This document shows positions 1 through 11,401 of a DNA stretch of 64,000 nucleotides, in pieces; the first letter of the stretch is position 1, and each line of letters starts with the position of its first letter. The stretch is from Sclerotiophoma versabilis (Eukaryota > Ascomycota > Dothideomycetes > Pleosporales > Didymellaceae): positions 372,001 through 436,000 of the forward strand of contig JAAROD010000054.1 in NCBI GenBank assembly GCA_012274445.1, given 5' to 3'. Below the pieces are notes generated by a model that worked only from the letters and a program-made list of their open reading frames with translations, was not told where the DNA came from and ran no database searches. Both the position numbers and the translations under genes were made by a program.

Positions 1-459
1 AGTGCGCGGAATGCACTTATTTTCCGACGTTTTGCAACCATGCCTTGCCATTGTAAATCTTAGGTAAGGGCTTTTGTGAGGGCTGTCAGTGGTCAGAGCC
101 GGTCCGACCCTGCCCCTCGTTAGCCGGCGCATAAGCGGCTCAGCTACTGGGAGTGAGCCATCGGAGAAGTGCGCGAGATGCAATATTTTCACGCAGTCGA
201 GCAATGCAAATCATCCAAGATGGAATTGATGGTAATGCATGATTCGAACAGAGGGATTAGTACTGGGTGCTTTGAATCAGCCCAATTGCGCGCTCTGCAA
301 AGCAAAAGCCCTGCTCGCTTCGGCATTTCACGCTTCGGCACCTACGGTATGCGCTCGGCCCCATGAACCCTTCCCGCTTTGCTTCCAGTCATTGCCGCCG
401 CCAGTTTTAACAGTCTTGTTCCTGCGCCATCCGCGCGCATCACTCCACCAGCCTGTGAA
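1..459. other. upstream region, no gene seen
   Basis: Left-edge sequence upstream of the first regulator gene. It contains an ATG at 363 that is out of frame with that gene and opens no convincing exon. I see no RNA gene or repeat here; it is presumably promoter and 5' UTR. Confidence 0.4.
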
Positions 460-3015
460 ATGGCCACAGCACAGGAACCCAACGCCGCCCTGGGCGCACA
501 GGACACGACTTCGACCACTAAGAAGCGGACCCACCCCGAGGATTTCAAGCGCGCCTACAAGGCATGCATCAATTGCCGGCAGCGTAAGGCAAAATGCATT
601 CTAGGTACTGGACCGGATGGTGGTGAGCTAAAGCCACCATGCCAAAGATGCAAGCGAGAAATGCGCGAATGCATCTTCAGGTCGGAACGATCTTGGGTGA
701 AGAGACGGAAGCCTGGTGAGGCGAGAGAAGAGGATGAGGAGACAACCTCGAGATCTCAAACTCAGCTTCCCGGCCCCGCCCCATCTGTATCTGTATCTGT
801 ATCTGCACCCGCTCAGCCGTCACCAGCTCAGCGATCGTCCATCTCCGGTCATGGATTCACACCTGTGCAAAGCCCTTATCTGAACGGGCACTTGCATCGC
901 TCTGACATCCTCTCGCCACCCGCTCATCTTCGCCGTATATCATCGTCTCAGCCAGACCTTGCTCACTCCGTTATGAGAACCGTTGTCTCAAGCGGCAGCG
1001 ATGCTTTGAACCTGCTGTTTGAAGCTGCAAATCATCGCGATGCTATCGACAACCAAGAAGCGAACGGATCGCAGGCGTATGAAACACCAGGGTCAGGACC
1101 ATCCGGTGGGTACGACGCTGGATCACCGTTCCACACCTTCCGAGCGCAACCAGTGCAAATGTCAACGCCGTCACCAGAGACTTTGAAGATATGGACATCG
1201 TGTCGATTCGTGCAGATGGGCTGGTTCTCTGCTCACGAAGCTGTGACCTATGTCGACTTGTTCTTCAAAAATTGCTCACCTTTATCTCCAATCCTCGGTG
1301 ACTTTTACTCACATCACGAGAATCACTACTCGCTCATAGCCCTGGATCCATTTCTTTGCGTCACTATCCTTATGATCTCTTCTCGTTACAATATCCTGCC
1401 AGGAGTGGGAGGCGCATCGAGAGGTTACTTCGTTCACGATCGACTATGGGAGCAGTGTCAGCGTTTCATCATGAAGATTATGCTTGGGCAGGTCAAACCT
1501 TCCAAAGCGCAAAGTCGAACAATCGGATCGATTGAGGCGCTATTATTGCTCTCGGAATGGCATCCACGCGCACTGCACTTTCCCACTGCAGCAGACGGCT
1601 GGGATTGCGAGCTAATGATCGGCGCCAACAACACGACAGCCGAAGGTGCGAAGCTTCTAGAAGGAGACACGACATCGAGTCGATGGCTAGAGGATGTAAT
1701 TGAGCCTGCAAAACGATCGGACCGAATGTCGTGGATGTTGATGGGCTCTGCTCTGTCACTAGCCCAAGAACTAGGACTGTTCGAGGACAACGCAAGCACT
1801 GAGAAAGATCAGAGGTCATATCCAAAATCTTCCAGTGAGTTCTTGGTACTACGGCGGATCCGGGCTCGCAAACTGCTCTACGTCTTGCTGGAGCAATTGT
1901 CTTGGCGTCTGGGGTGCACTTCGATGATACCGCAAAGCTTGAACCACGCTCTGATGGAAAAAATTCCAGTTGACTCTGCGACAGGTGCTGTTGAGCAATG
2001 GCAGTCGTTTATGAGCGCATGGGTTGAGCTTACCAAGCTTGCGCGCTCCGTGTCCGATACGATTTACCCTTCTGCAGCGACAACGAAGAGTCTACTACGC
2101 ACTGGGCGATACATTGGACTTCTTGAGCATTTCCAGCCACTGCTCACTTCATGGAGAAAGAAGTATTTAGATCCTTGCAGTAAGACTCACGTGTCTTCCC
2201 TTTGAATGCTGCTACTGACCTTTGCGTAGAACTGAAAGTGGGGCTCCACGATATGTTAACCATCGAGTACCAATACGTCCGTATCTACACCAACTCTGTC
2301 GGCATGCAAGCTGTTGTTGAACGCACACTTGCCGAGACAGACACCGACGTTCCCCAAGATGACATACTGCCTATGAATCTCGAGCCCAGAGATTACGACT
2401 TCATTCAAGAGGTCGTTGACGGTAGCTGTCAGATCTTGCAGAAGGTGGTGCAGCTGTCAGAGTCAGGCGCTCTGCGGTACTCGCCCGTGCGGATATTTCT
2501 GCGGATTACTACATCCTCCATATACCTCATTAAAGGTCTGAGCTTAGGGTCACGAAATCAGAAATTGCAATCGAGTCTTGACATCTTGGACGCAGCGATC
2601 CGCGCCTTGCGAGCGAGTAGGTAGTTCGACTGTCTGCCACCTCGCATCCGCTAACAGCTACACAGGTGTACTCGATGACATGCACCTCGCCTCGCGCTAC
2701 GCAACTCTCCTTGAACTGCACGTCGCCCGGCTGCGCGACAGCTTCGTCGTGTCCTCGCGCCCACCCCGCATTCCTTCCCGTGCAACATCCGCCGAACGCA
2801 ACGGCACCACAGGCACCATGGACTTCCTCAATAACCATGCCGGTCAGTCGGCGCTTGCTGGGTTAGCAGGTGACGTGACGGGTATGATGCCTGATGATGA
2901 TTGGTTGGCGCTACCTTTTGATCCGGCGATGGCGCCGTTCGGGCTGGACAATCAGCAGAACTTCCAGAGCTTTGATGATGGGACATTGGATTTCATATGG
3001 AATCTGCCGGTGTAG
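460..3015 (+). CDS. Zn(II)2Cys6 transcription factor
   Basis: Predicted nuclear DNA-binding regulator, 818 aa. Exons 460-2179, 2230-2616 and 2666-3015 (introns of 50 and 49 bp with GT..AG ends) join in one frame. The N-terminus carries a Zn2Cys6 cluster, Cys36-x2-Cys39-x6-Cys46-x14-Cys61-x2-Cys64-x6-Cys71, followed by a basic linker (KRRK, about residue 83). A Ser/Pro-rich stretch with a short Ser-Val repeat follows, then a long helical region (about 240-700) consistent with a fungal regulatory middle domain. The C-terminus is acidic and aromatic (DDDWLALPFD, DFIWNLPV) and may be an activation segment. I chose ATG 460 as the first in-frame ATG before the zinc cluster. The family is clear; target genes cannot be inferred and I do not recognise an orthologue. 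Confidence 0.85.
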
Positions 3016-3506
3016 TGGAGAAATACTGCAGGCTTGGTAAGATCGTGTTAGCACTGAAATTGCATCTCTAGCGCTACAGTGTGAGATGTGGATGAATGGG
3101 TGATTTTGAGGCAGTGAGACTCCCGACATTACGAGGCTTGAGATTCTTGCCAGATGTCGGGAATGGATCTCATTTGTATATAGCTGCACCTCCAGCAGCT
3201 CAGTCTCTAGCCACCTAGTACATCTTGGACGTAGTTGACATAGTCATCTACGTGAAAAGAGGATAGTTAGGTAGCAACACGGTGGTAGATCAACTGGGGT
3301 AAGATGTGAATTGACTCTAGCACTCATTCGTGTCCCCAGCTTGGACGCGCCTGCTGAAGAAAGGTCTGCTTTCACCAAGCTAGTCATTGATCCCTAAATC
3401 AAGACGTTTTCCAACAGAAAATTGTGATACTATCCACTACTGTTGCAGAACCTGGGAGGCCTCGAAACAATGAAAGTCAACGCACCGTATCAAAATGCAG
3501 CGCCTT
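3016..3506. other. convergent intergenic spacer
   Basis: The 3' ends of the regulator (+) and the unrecognised gene (-) face each other here. I see no coding sequence or repeat. It presumably holds both transcription terminators. Confidence 0.4.
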
Positions 3507-4787
3507 TCAACAGGCAGTATCCATAGGCTGAAATGCCGGCGCAAAGGGATCCAATGCTCTCACGCTTTGTGTGTGAGTATCGAGGGCCTGAGAGCCTCCA
3601 GCATGAGCATACGGGGACGGTAGAGCTGGACTGCCTCGTGTAGGGGCCACGCTACTTGCAGTCTCATGCCGGCACTCGGTAACCCCATCTGTCAGCCTGC
3701 CAAACCACTCCCTGCCGAACTGCGGCCTGAACAGCTCGTTCATTTCGGAATCGCAAATTCTCGCCCACAAGCACGGATTCCTCTTTGCAAGACCCCGAAA
3801 GTCTTCATCCACGTTTGGCTCCCAGGTTTGGCTGCTAAGCGCTCTGATGCACCCATACACATATTTGCTGGTCTCGCCGAGACATCGCCAGAGTGTCTCT
3901 ATTTCGACCGCGTATATTGGACGCCTGAGGAACTGCTGCGAGATGACGGTGTCCAGACGATGGGCATCTTTGTGCAAACCGAGTAATTCCATTGTCTGTG
4001 TGAGAGAACAAGCCGCGAATAAGTTGGTCGGAACGCGTATCTGCTTCATCGTGTGCATGGTGGCGAACCTGCACGCTCGTGTCATCCAGGATACTAGGAT
4101 CGTGATTGCGGCTGCACTGGCGACCTTTTGTGGTAGGACGAGGGTTTGCTGCGTCGGTAGGCCGCTCCAGGCCGAGTTGTCCTCTCGCTGGACAGTGTGG
4201 AGGAACTTGCTGATGACCTCCCGGCCTAGGAAGAGGATGAGCATCTTCTTTGGCACTGCACGGCAGAAGATGTTGCCACTATGGCCCTCGACAATGTCAA
4301 GCTCTAGTCCGCTAAGAGCTTTCAGCTTGCGTTCAGGTTGGATGTGAGGCAGTAAGCTTTGTAGAGTGTGGAAGTGGCGAATCTGCTCCGGATCTGGATA
4401 CCATCGCTGAGTATGTCCATCGGCGTATGAGTCATGGGACAGCCCAAAATGGTGGCTCTGGACATCAGACCCCGCCTGATTATTGACGTAATCTAATCTT
4501 GGACTCTGGAGAACTTTCATGATGTCTTTGCGCGCTGCTTGCTGGGCGAGATACTGCCCTACAATATCATCCTGGTTGTGTATCCCACCATACATCAGAG
4601 GTGTGTATACCTCTTTCAGGCTGGTATAAGAGTTCAACGTGGTCGAATGGGACCTTTTGAAATGGACAACCGACGTACCGTTCTCTGATTGGTGGTGTTG
4701 AGGAGATAGTGATGGCGACGTGATATTCGTCATATGTAACACGAGCGGGGCAGGAGTGACGGAAGAAGAGAAGCTATGGTCGTCCAT
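3507..4787 (-). CDS. unrecognised fungal protein, 426 aa
   Basis: A single open frame of 426 aa, read from ATG 4787, the first in-frame ATG. The frame stays open further upstream, and another ATG at 4948 in a different frame could belong to a short 5' exon, so the start is uncertain. The N-terminal 130 residues are rich in Ser, His and Gln and look disordered. The middle (about 150-350) is better ordered, with predicted helices around VPKKMLILFLGREVISKFL and ACSLTQTMELLGLHKDAHRL. The C-terminal 70 residues are again low in complexity. I see no signal peptide, membrane segment or known motif. It lies convergent with the Zn2Cys6 gene. I do not recognise the family. Confidence 0.55.
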   Translation of the reverse strand: MDDHSFSSSVTPAPLVLHMTNITSPSLSPQHHQSENGTSVVHFKRSHSTTLNSYTSLKEVYTPLMYGGIHNQDDIVGQYLAQQAARKDIMKVLQSPRLDYVNNQAGSDVQSHHFGLSHDSYADGHTQRWYPDPEQIRHFHTLQSLLPHIQPERKLKALSGLELDIVEGHSGNIFCRAVPKKMLILFLGREVISKFLHTVQREDNSAWSGLPTQQTLVLPQKVASAAAITILVSWMTRACRFATMHTMKQIRVPTNLFAACSLTQTMELLGLHKDAHRLDTVISQQFLRRPIYAVEIETLWRCLGETSKYVYGCIRALSSQTWEPNVDEDFRGLAKRNPCLWARICDSEMNELFRPQFGREWFGRLTDGVTECRHETASSVAPTRGSPALPSPYAHAGGSQALDTHTQSVRALDPFAPAFQPMDTAC

Positions 4788-6877
4788 ATATACCTCAAAA
4801 CTTTGAAGCGATATGGTAGATGAGGTGGATATGGTGGGTGAACAGGAGAGTTGTTGGGCCAACGATGGTTGTGATGAATGGGCAAGCAAGTTTGGTGTAG
4901 GAGAGATGAGCTCTCAGGGTGTGTGGTATCACTGATATTTACATCCATGTAAGCTTGGCTGATTAATGGCTGGCCTGTAATTTCTGGTGCAGTGGAAGCT
5001 GCAGCTACCCAGCTGAGTGCACAATCGACGCTGGAGTGCAGGTGTCACGTGGCCTCGGCCACATGCAAGCAACTAAATTGTCATCAAAACTGTACTCGAA
5101 GAGGCTTTCGTGTGCAATCATCGACAGAATCTGGGTACTAGAGGTGCGTGATAAAGGTGCCGGAAAGATACCCACGTTAGTTGTCACCAAAACCGTATTG
5201 TTATCTACTTACGGAGAACAGGATCGAAGAAAAGTTGGGATGCCAGTCGGTCCAATCACAAAGTCAGGGACTCTTGATCGTTTGAAAGCTTTCTGTTATA
5301 CCGCAGGTCGTAGCTGCCATGGTATCCTCTTGTTTGCCGGAGGCTTATCTTAAGTTGATGGGGTCTTACTACGGTTAGAGTTCCTTCTCCCCAAGACTTA
5401 CTGTTTCTATTTGTTGTTCGTGCTCTCAACCAATTAGGCTTTGGAGTTCAAGTATCCATTATACAAAGATGGAAAATAATCGTCGTCGGGGCTATGGTAT
5501 TGATCGGTGGTGTGCAAGGTCTGCCTAGGCCGGGGTTTGACGTACTTTAGCATTCATCATCCCTTCCACCAACTCGGAAGTTGAACTCTAATCCATAGGA
5601 TGAAATTGCGAGTGACACCGGATAATGAATATTAAGAACATCTACTTGCTCCAGAGTAGTCGGTGAAAACAACTTCTTGATCATCTACATACAATTGGGC
5701 GCTGTAGACGGCCAGCAATAGATCGATCGCGCAGTTCCTGAAGTAGTCAGTCAGTTCGATGCTGATTTCTTATTTGTGAGTAACTCTTCCAGGTTTCTTC
5801 GAGGAATCTTCAATCAGACAAAGCTAAGGTTCAGGGCCGCGACTCCGAGTTTGAGACATGAAAATCGTCACCTAGAATCCCGAAGTACCATCTTTCATCT
5901 CGAACAGGCCACATTTCTCAGCACGTCGAGTGTTTGTGTGGGTTCGACTTACTCTGTCCATCTTGGTTAACGTAGTGTTATGCAAAACGCTAATCATCAG
6001 GAGACAACTCTCCATCACTTGGACGGATTATGATCCTACATCCAACGAGAAGCATGACTTACCACTGCGGGTGGAGGAACGGCAGGTCTCGTGCTTGCAA
6101 ACCGCTTGACAGAACCTGAACGACATTCTGTTCTTGCACCTGAACCTTATCTAACCCAAGACAAAGAGCGTACATACGACTCTCTCACTGGTAACGAACC
6201 TAATAAGGGTAGTGTGATCGATTGGGGCGTCAAGATATAAAGTCTGAGATGTACGTGGCCAATAGGGCATCATGATGCCTCCATGTACGACCGCTTGGCG
6301 GCTCTAGTATCACGAATAGATTGCACCACGATTGTGGATCTGCTGGTGTTTACGATTGATGGATTGAGCTTGGCAATCCTACTGGGCAGAGGATGACACC
6401 TATGGGCTATTTCATGAGAGCTCAAAGATGAACCCACCCAACTCAACGGAGGCACTTGCTGCTTCCAGCCAGACTTAAAAACACTCGATGCTAGAATTTA
6501 TGGAGGCGGCCCTTTTGTGCTTATTTTCCAGGGCTGTGTATCTCCTTTACTGAATGGCTTCATTGTTGCTTGTGCGGAGGCATTGGAAACTCTATCATTC
6601 AAGATATCCACTGGCAATGGCGTCGGTATCAAGCATGAGACGGCAACTGTCAACCGCAGGTTGTGTCGAAGCAACAATCACGACAGCTTTTCACAAGTTG
6701 TTCACTGTTCAAATGAGATGTTTTCGATGGCAGATTGCAGAGCAACACTCGTTCTCCGCTTACACAGGCGTAGATCAATTAAGTATATACATCCCCAATA
6801 ATAAGTAAATATTTACATCGGAACTCTCCCTCTTCGGTCTTTAGGATGCCGTGAAGGCTCCAAAATGGATGATGGTT
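4788..6877. other. 2.1 kb gene-poor spacer
   Basis: This holds the upstream region of the 3507-4787 gene and the 3' flank of the pectin lyase gene. The longest open frames (about 60-105 codons, for example 5036-5353) have no domain, signal peptide or conserved pattern, so I do not call them genes. No repeat or transposon signature is evident by eye. Confidence 0.4.
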
Positions 6878-8385
6878 CTACAAGCACTGGCTGTACCATT
6901 CATTCTGCTTCTTGCATGTCTTTCCGCTCACGCAAGTCGTGGATCCAGTGTATCCCTGTCCACCGCACTGTCCCCAAGCAGCGACTGCGGCACCACCGGA
7001 TGTAGCACCCTGGGTAGCAGCAGGTTTCTTGATGGTCGCAAGAGTGGTCTTGACGGCCGCAGCCTGGGTTGTCGGAGCAGCGGCGGCCTTGGAGGTGGCA
7101 GCAGCCTTGGAAGTGGCAGCAGCCTTGCAGGTGGCAGCGGCCTTAGTTGTAGTGGGAGCGGACACCTCCTTCTCGGTCGCACCGGAGGCGGAGCCGAGGT
7201 TCGCGGGACCGGCGTTCGCCTTGACGTGGGCGGCGACCTGGTTGACAGCGAGGGTTGTGACGTCATTGCCCTTGAGCGCAGAGATGAAGCTTGTGGTGGA
7301 GCCACCGGTCAGCTTGCCGGAGGCTGAGTCGACGCTGTTCGCGAGACAAGCACGGCCGAGCGCAGATGAGCAGGCGGAGCCGCCGTTCACGACAAAGGTG
7401 CCGACCTTGGCACCCTTGTCGGTGACGGGCTGCGAGACGCCGGAGAACACGTTTCCTTCCACGAGGGCCTGGGCACCGTTGTAGGCGTCGAAGGCGTGGC
7501 CCTTCATGTTCTCAAAGTAGTTGTTGACGGCGTGGAAGGTGCCGGTTGTGCCGTCCTGGCCGAGCTTGGGGGCGCGGCCGGAGACTGTGTGGATGTAGTT
7601 GCGGTCGAGGGTGACCTTGTCGCCTTCATTGTGTCAGAGGTTTTATCATGTGTGGAGGGAAAAGGAAGTGAGAACTTACCATCACCGTAGAACATCATAG
7701 TCCAGTAGTGGTTGTTGTTGCAGCTGGCAGAGGTGGTAGTGGTACCATCGAACTCGTTGTTTGAGATAGTGAGGCGCGAACCGGAGTAGTGAGAGACAAT
7801 GAACATGCGACCAACAAGGGAGAACTTGTTGTGATCGACCCAGACACCATCGTTGCCACCCTGGAAGTCAAGGGCGTCACCACCCCATACGACGCCAGGG
7901 TTGATGTTGGTGAACTCGATACCCTGGATGATAACGTTCTTTGCATTTTTAGCCAGAGACAGACCCTTGCCCTTCAAAACGGCCTTTCCACCGACACCCA
8001 AGATGGACTTGTTGCTGCCAACCTTGAGAGGCTTAGGTCCAGCAAGGTCGTACTTGATAGAGCTGACAGGCACGTTGTCGCTGGAAGCGGCGCAAGAAAG
8101 CTCGCCGAGGTAGAACTGGCCACCCTTGGAAGCACTGCAGGACTTCCGGTCACAGCCAGATCCGGTTCCGGTTTGGCCTGTGAAATCAAACTCCTTGGTG
8201 ATCAAGATGACCCGGGCCTCGTTGTCGGAGAGGTACTTAGCAAGCTCGTCTGCGTTGGCAGGTGTAACAGCAGCGGCCGATCCACCACCAGTTACATCAG
8301 CAGCGAAGCCGTAAGGCTTGCCAACGACAGCTTGGGCTGATGCACTGGCAGCAGCAGCAAGGAGAGCGGCGATTTCGAAACGCAT
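6878..8385 (-). CDS. secreted pectin lyase (PL1) with C-terminal CBM1
   Basis: Predicted extracellular polysaccharide lyase that cleaves (methyl-esterified) homogalacturonan by beta-elimination, 483 aa. Exons 8385-7680 and 7623-6878 are split by one 57-bp intron (GTAAGT..AG). Residues 1-17 form a typical signal peptide ending in ASASA. The parallel beta-helix domain spans about 25-340 and shows PL1 signatures: GVVWGGDALDF, GVWVDHNKFS, SRLTISNNEFDG and VSGRAPK, the last near the expected catalytic Arg. An Ala/Thr/Lys-rich linker with near-repeats of KAAATS follows. Residues 452-483 (starting WGQCGGQGYTG) are a fungal CBM1 with four Cys and the aromatic residues that bind cellulose. The pattern fits pectin lyase better than pectate lyase, but this is inference. 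Signal, catalytic and binding parts are all intact. Confidence 0.92.
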
Positions 8386-8681
8386 GTTGTTGATTTTGGA
8401 GGTGCTCAGGTACGAAACTGCGAATTGCTGATGGAAGGTAAAGAACGTTCACTCAGGCCAGCCGAAAATCACGCTCAAGGTAAGAAGCAATAGAAAACGA
8501 GAGAACTTCGGGCTGTGCCGAGAAAAGAGTGTTGGTTTGGTGAAAGAGAGTGCAACGAAGATTCGAAGGCATCGCGGCATGGTTGTGATGTTATACATCC
8601 TAATCCGGGTCGGGACCACGCCGGCAAATTGCAGGGCTTAGAGTATCTTCCTGGGCACGGCAGTGTACCCGAAAAGGCATT

Positions 8682-8706
8682 AACGGTTAGAACAAAACTA
8701 ACCGTT
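8682..8706. repeat. perfect inverted repeat AACGGTTAG-N7-CTAACCGTT
   Basis: Two perfect 9-bp arms (8682-8690 and 8698-8706) flank a 7-base spacer, about 300 bp upstream of the pectin lyase ATG. With its preceding T, the left arm contains TAACGG, which fits the Myb consensus YAACKG. It could be a paired binding site or a small hairpin; function is inferred only. Confidence 0.5.
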
Positions 8707-9227
8707 CAATACTAGTGTGCTGTTTACAGTCTTGGCGAAGTGTTTCAAACGGCTGACCTTTCCCGCTTCAGGGTTGGCAGCGGGACTGTTGGCGCCCACG
8801 TATGGGACGCGTGATATCTCTGTCAAGAGTATTGAAGGTATTACAGCATATGAGCGATGGATCGCCAAAACTCCTCAGGAGCTGCGGTGGAAACAGAGCA
8901 AAATTGGTGTTCCCTTGTCACATTGTTCAGTAGAACGGTGCTTGCAGAGCGGAAAATTCATGGTTCATCCCGCAGATATGTCTTGGCGGTACCACTCTTG
9001 CCTCAAAGCAATTTGGTGGATTTGAAACGAATGCCGGGTCCGTGCATGAATCGAAACGCGGAGTTTAAACCTCGAAGAAGACGCATGGTGGGAACTACAC
9101 ATGCTTCCCCTAGAATCGAATTCGCGAACTCGGTTGCGTATCGGCGTGACGAACCGCCTTTCGTGCAGAAGATGCATGTGCATACTGATCTACATGATCT
9201 GCGCAATACAAACGGTTGTGCGAACGA

Positions 9228-9362
9228 CATGCGTTAACAAAGTCGATTACTTTGATTGATTATTTTCTTTCTAAAGTCTTTTACGAACATGCATCCTTTG
9301 TTTGTCCAAAGGGGGTGTCGTGCTGGCAGAAAGGTGGCAGACACGTTTTCAGTTAACGCATG
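9228..9362. repeat. 11-bp inverted pair CATGCGTTAAC ... GTTAACGCATG
   Basis: Perfect 11-bp arms at 9228-9238 and 9352-9362 are separated by 113 bp. A further GTTAAC lies close by, near 9377. There is no target-site duplication at the outer ends, so a mobile-element origin is not supported. The pair lies upstream of the 9510 gene. Confidence 0.45.
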
Positions 9363-9509
9363 CCAATCACTGCTCAGTTAACAGGCCCTACATGTCATGA
9401 CTGTCCTCCTGATTGTTTTTCACTATGCCTCCAGCTTACATGCGCTGAGCGCTTCGCCATACGAGCGAGGTTTCTGTGACTACCTGGATACTTCTTACCT
9501 ATCTGAGCC

Positions 9510-10820
9510 ATGCCACACAACCCACACAAGTGCGACTCAAAAGGACTCAAAGCGCCGGTTTCGAATTTACCAGAGCGGTCGCAACCACTTCCAGGACTTC
9601 GAATTGGACATGGTGCGCATAATAGTCAGCATGACAACACTCAAGCCCCATTTAACGATGATACCAACCACGTCGCCTATGGCTGGCAGCAAATGGCGAC
9701 ACTACCAGATGTTCCGGGCCTACACACGCTTGTGCGTGGCATGCAGGATGGTCCATCGCCTGGCCCTGAAATTCGACAGCAAACTTGGTTGTTCGAGCAG
9801 CAGCAGGCCACAAAAAAGGTTGAGCGGAATGGTTTCAACCCATATCCAAAGCGTAAAGGAGGACCGCGTCGTCCGCCGCCTTTGATCCAGCCCGAGGATG
9901 AAGATGAACATCGTCATGGGATTAGACGAAGGCTTAGACCGTTCGCTGATGCTCACTCTATACATCGCGAGGGCGAGGGCACTGGAACTATCGCTCATAG
10001 CGACCGTCCGGCGCGACTGACTTTGGTTTCAAAAGATAAGAATCAAAAGCTACAAAATGGTCAAAGCCAGGAGAGTGCCTCGACCTTTCTGAGTCTGACC
10101 GACAATCTGTGCAAGATGGAGCGGCAGCCGCAGCGAAAGAGGTTAATCATAGATGAGCCTAAGAGCCCTCAACCCCCCGATAAGCAGATCGAGCGCATGA
10201 CATCGCTTACTGAAGAGCCTGCACCTCTCCAAGTCCGGAAGAATCGTGCTGATAGAGGTGGCATCGAAACTCATCCGCGATCTACTTCGCTCGATCAGGC
10301 CCACATGTTGCACGCCGAACAAGGTAGTAGACCTGACGTCCAGCTAGCGGTTGGTACAAACTATGTCAAGTCACAAGCTGAAAAGCCTGGTAGCGATGAT
10401 CTTGCACATTCGGACTCAAGCCGTGGGCGTGAGGGTATGACAGTGACGGTACGTGAAGTGAGCGAAACCATTGGCGAGGAGATGGAGTGCCTCATGACTG
10501 CAATCACAGAGGAGCTGTCTGCAATCACCTTGAGACGGCCTCGTAACTTTGAACACCGCAGTGCAATACCCAGGCCATTAGATATGGATGCGATCAAGGC
10601 TGCAAGGAGAAAGCGGGAGCTTCCGAAGTTCAGGAGCAAATCTAATATCATCTCTGACAGAGGTGAGCGAGATCGCTTCTATGGAATAAAGGTAGAGTTT
10701 ATCGAGCCGCTCGCAACTGCTACTTCGCCAAAGCTCGAGGTCCTCAGTGCGCCAGGTATTCCAGAACACAACGGTACGAAGAGGAAGTGGTACAAAGGTT
10801 TTCGTCGCTCTGGGTGGTGA
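9510..10820 (+). CDS. unrecognised basic, low-complexity protein, 436 aa
   Basis: One uninterrupted frame from ATG 9510, in the sequence context GAGCCATGCC. The product is hydrophilic and rich in Arg, Lys, Gln, Pro and Ser. It has basic patches (PYPKRKGGPRRPPP, RRRLRP, and the C-terminal KRKWYKGFRRSGW) that could direct it to the nucleus. A predicted helical stretch around residues 310-340 (VSETIGEEMECLMTAITEEL) is the most ordered part. There is no signal peptide, membrane segment or recognised domain. The length of the open frame supports a gene, but low complexity weakens this; I do not recognise a family. Confidence 0.5.
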   Translation: MPHNPHKCDSKGLKAPVSNLPERSQPLPGLRIGHGAHNSQHDNTQAPFNDDTNHVAYGWQQMATLPDVPGLHTLVRGMQDGPSPGPEIRQQTWLFEQQQATKKVERNGFNPYPKRKGGPRRPPPLIQPEDEDEHRHGIRRRLRPFADAHSIHREGEGTGTIAHSDRPARLTLVSKDKNQKLQNGQSQESASTFLSLTDNLCKMERQPQRKRLIIDEPKSPQPPDKQIERMTSLTEEPAPLQVRKNRADRGGIETHPRSTSLDQAHMLHAEQGSRPDVQLAVGTNYVKSQAEKPGSDDLAHSDSSRGREGMTVTVREVSETIGEEMECLMTAITEELSAITLRRPRNFEHRSAIPRPLDMDAIKAARRKRELPKFRSKSNIISDRGERDRFYGIKVEFIEPLATATSPKLEVLSAPGIPEHNGTKRKWYKGFRRSGW

Positions 10821-11401
10821 CAATGAAACAGGGTGAGGCGAATACGGAAGTATCTCGAATGGAGTGACAGGTCTCGACTGCGTTTTGTCCATATATTGAA
10901 AAGAGTGAATTTGACCTTTGCGTTGAAGGTGACTGCCTGGAGATGTACTGTCACTGACCATTGGTTTCGGACCGACTGTAGTCCTCTGTCTGTTTTATCT
11001 GGGCCTTCAACAGGAAGTTCAAGATGAAGGAGCGCTTCCACTTAAAATTTTGATCGGAGCGGAAGAGTATGTGGTCTCGTCAGTCACACGCGCCTGTGTT
11101 TGCGTTCACGAATAGGCAAAACTCAACCGCTAACTTTTTTTCGCCAGCAACGGTCGCTAGCATGATTCAAGAGTGTATGCCACTACTGAACAGCTATCCT
11201 GAGCTGGCGTGTGAGGCTAGTACCAAGGCTCGTTTTGCTTCTGGCTTGAATGCACTCCGCTTTTGGTGTTCAGACGGGCGAAATTAACCTCCACAGCTGC
11301 TGCTTCTGCCTCTCAACGAGCGAAGGGATGTACCGGAGCAGCGTCCCACTGGTGATTGGTGCCTCGGCGATACGCGCGTCTACAAGCACACCACGCGAAT
11401 C
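10821..11401. other. spacer with possible decayed coding traces
   Basis: Between two unrecognised genes. A short frame at about 11015-11113 reads LPLKILIGAEEYVVSS, resembling the first strand of fungal BTB/POZ-type proteins, and then meets a TAG stop. It may be a missed exon or a relic. Nothing else is supported. Confidence 0.3.

Larger units (their letters stand above)
8386..9509. other. divergent intergenic region with inverted repeats
   Basis: Lies between the pectin lyase (-) and the 9510 gene (+), so it probably contains both promoters. It holds a perfect 9-bp inverted repeat at 8682-8706 and an 11-bp inverted pair at 9228-9238 and 9352-9362. No gene is supported. Confidence 0.45.

Noticed and set aside
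379..459. N-terminal extension of the first Zn2Cys6 gene from TTG 379
   Set aside because: It relies on a non-ATG start; ATG 460 precedes the zinc cluster and is sufficient.
5036..5353. 105-codon plus-strand frame in the 4.8-6.9 kb spacer
   Set aside because: No domain, signal peptide, compositional bias or splice partner; length is expected by chance.
6912..7484. 190-codon plus-strand frame opposite the pectin lyase
   Set aside because: Antisense shadow of the GC-rich Ala/Thr linker and PL1 coding sequence.
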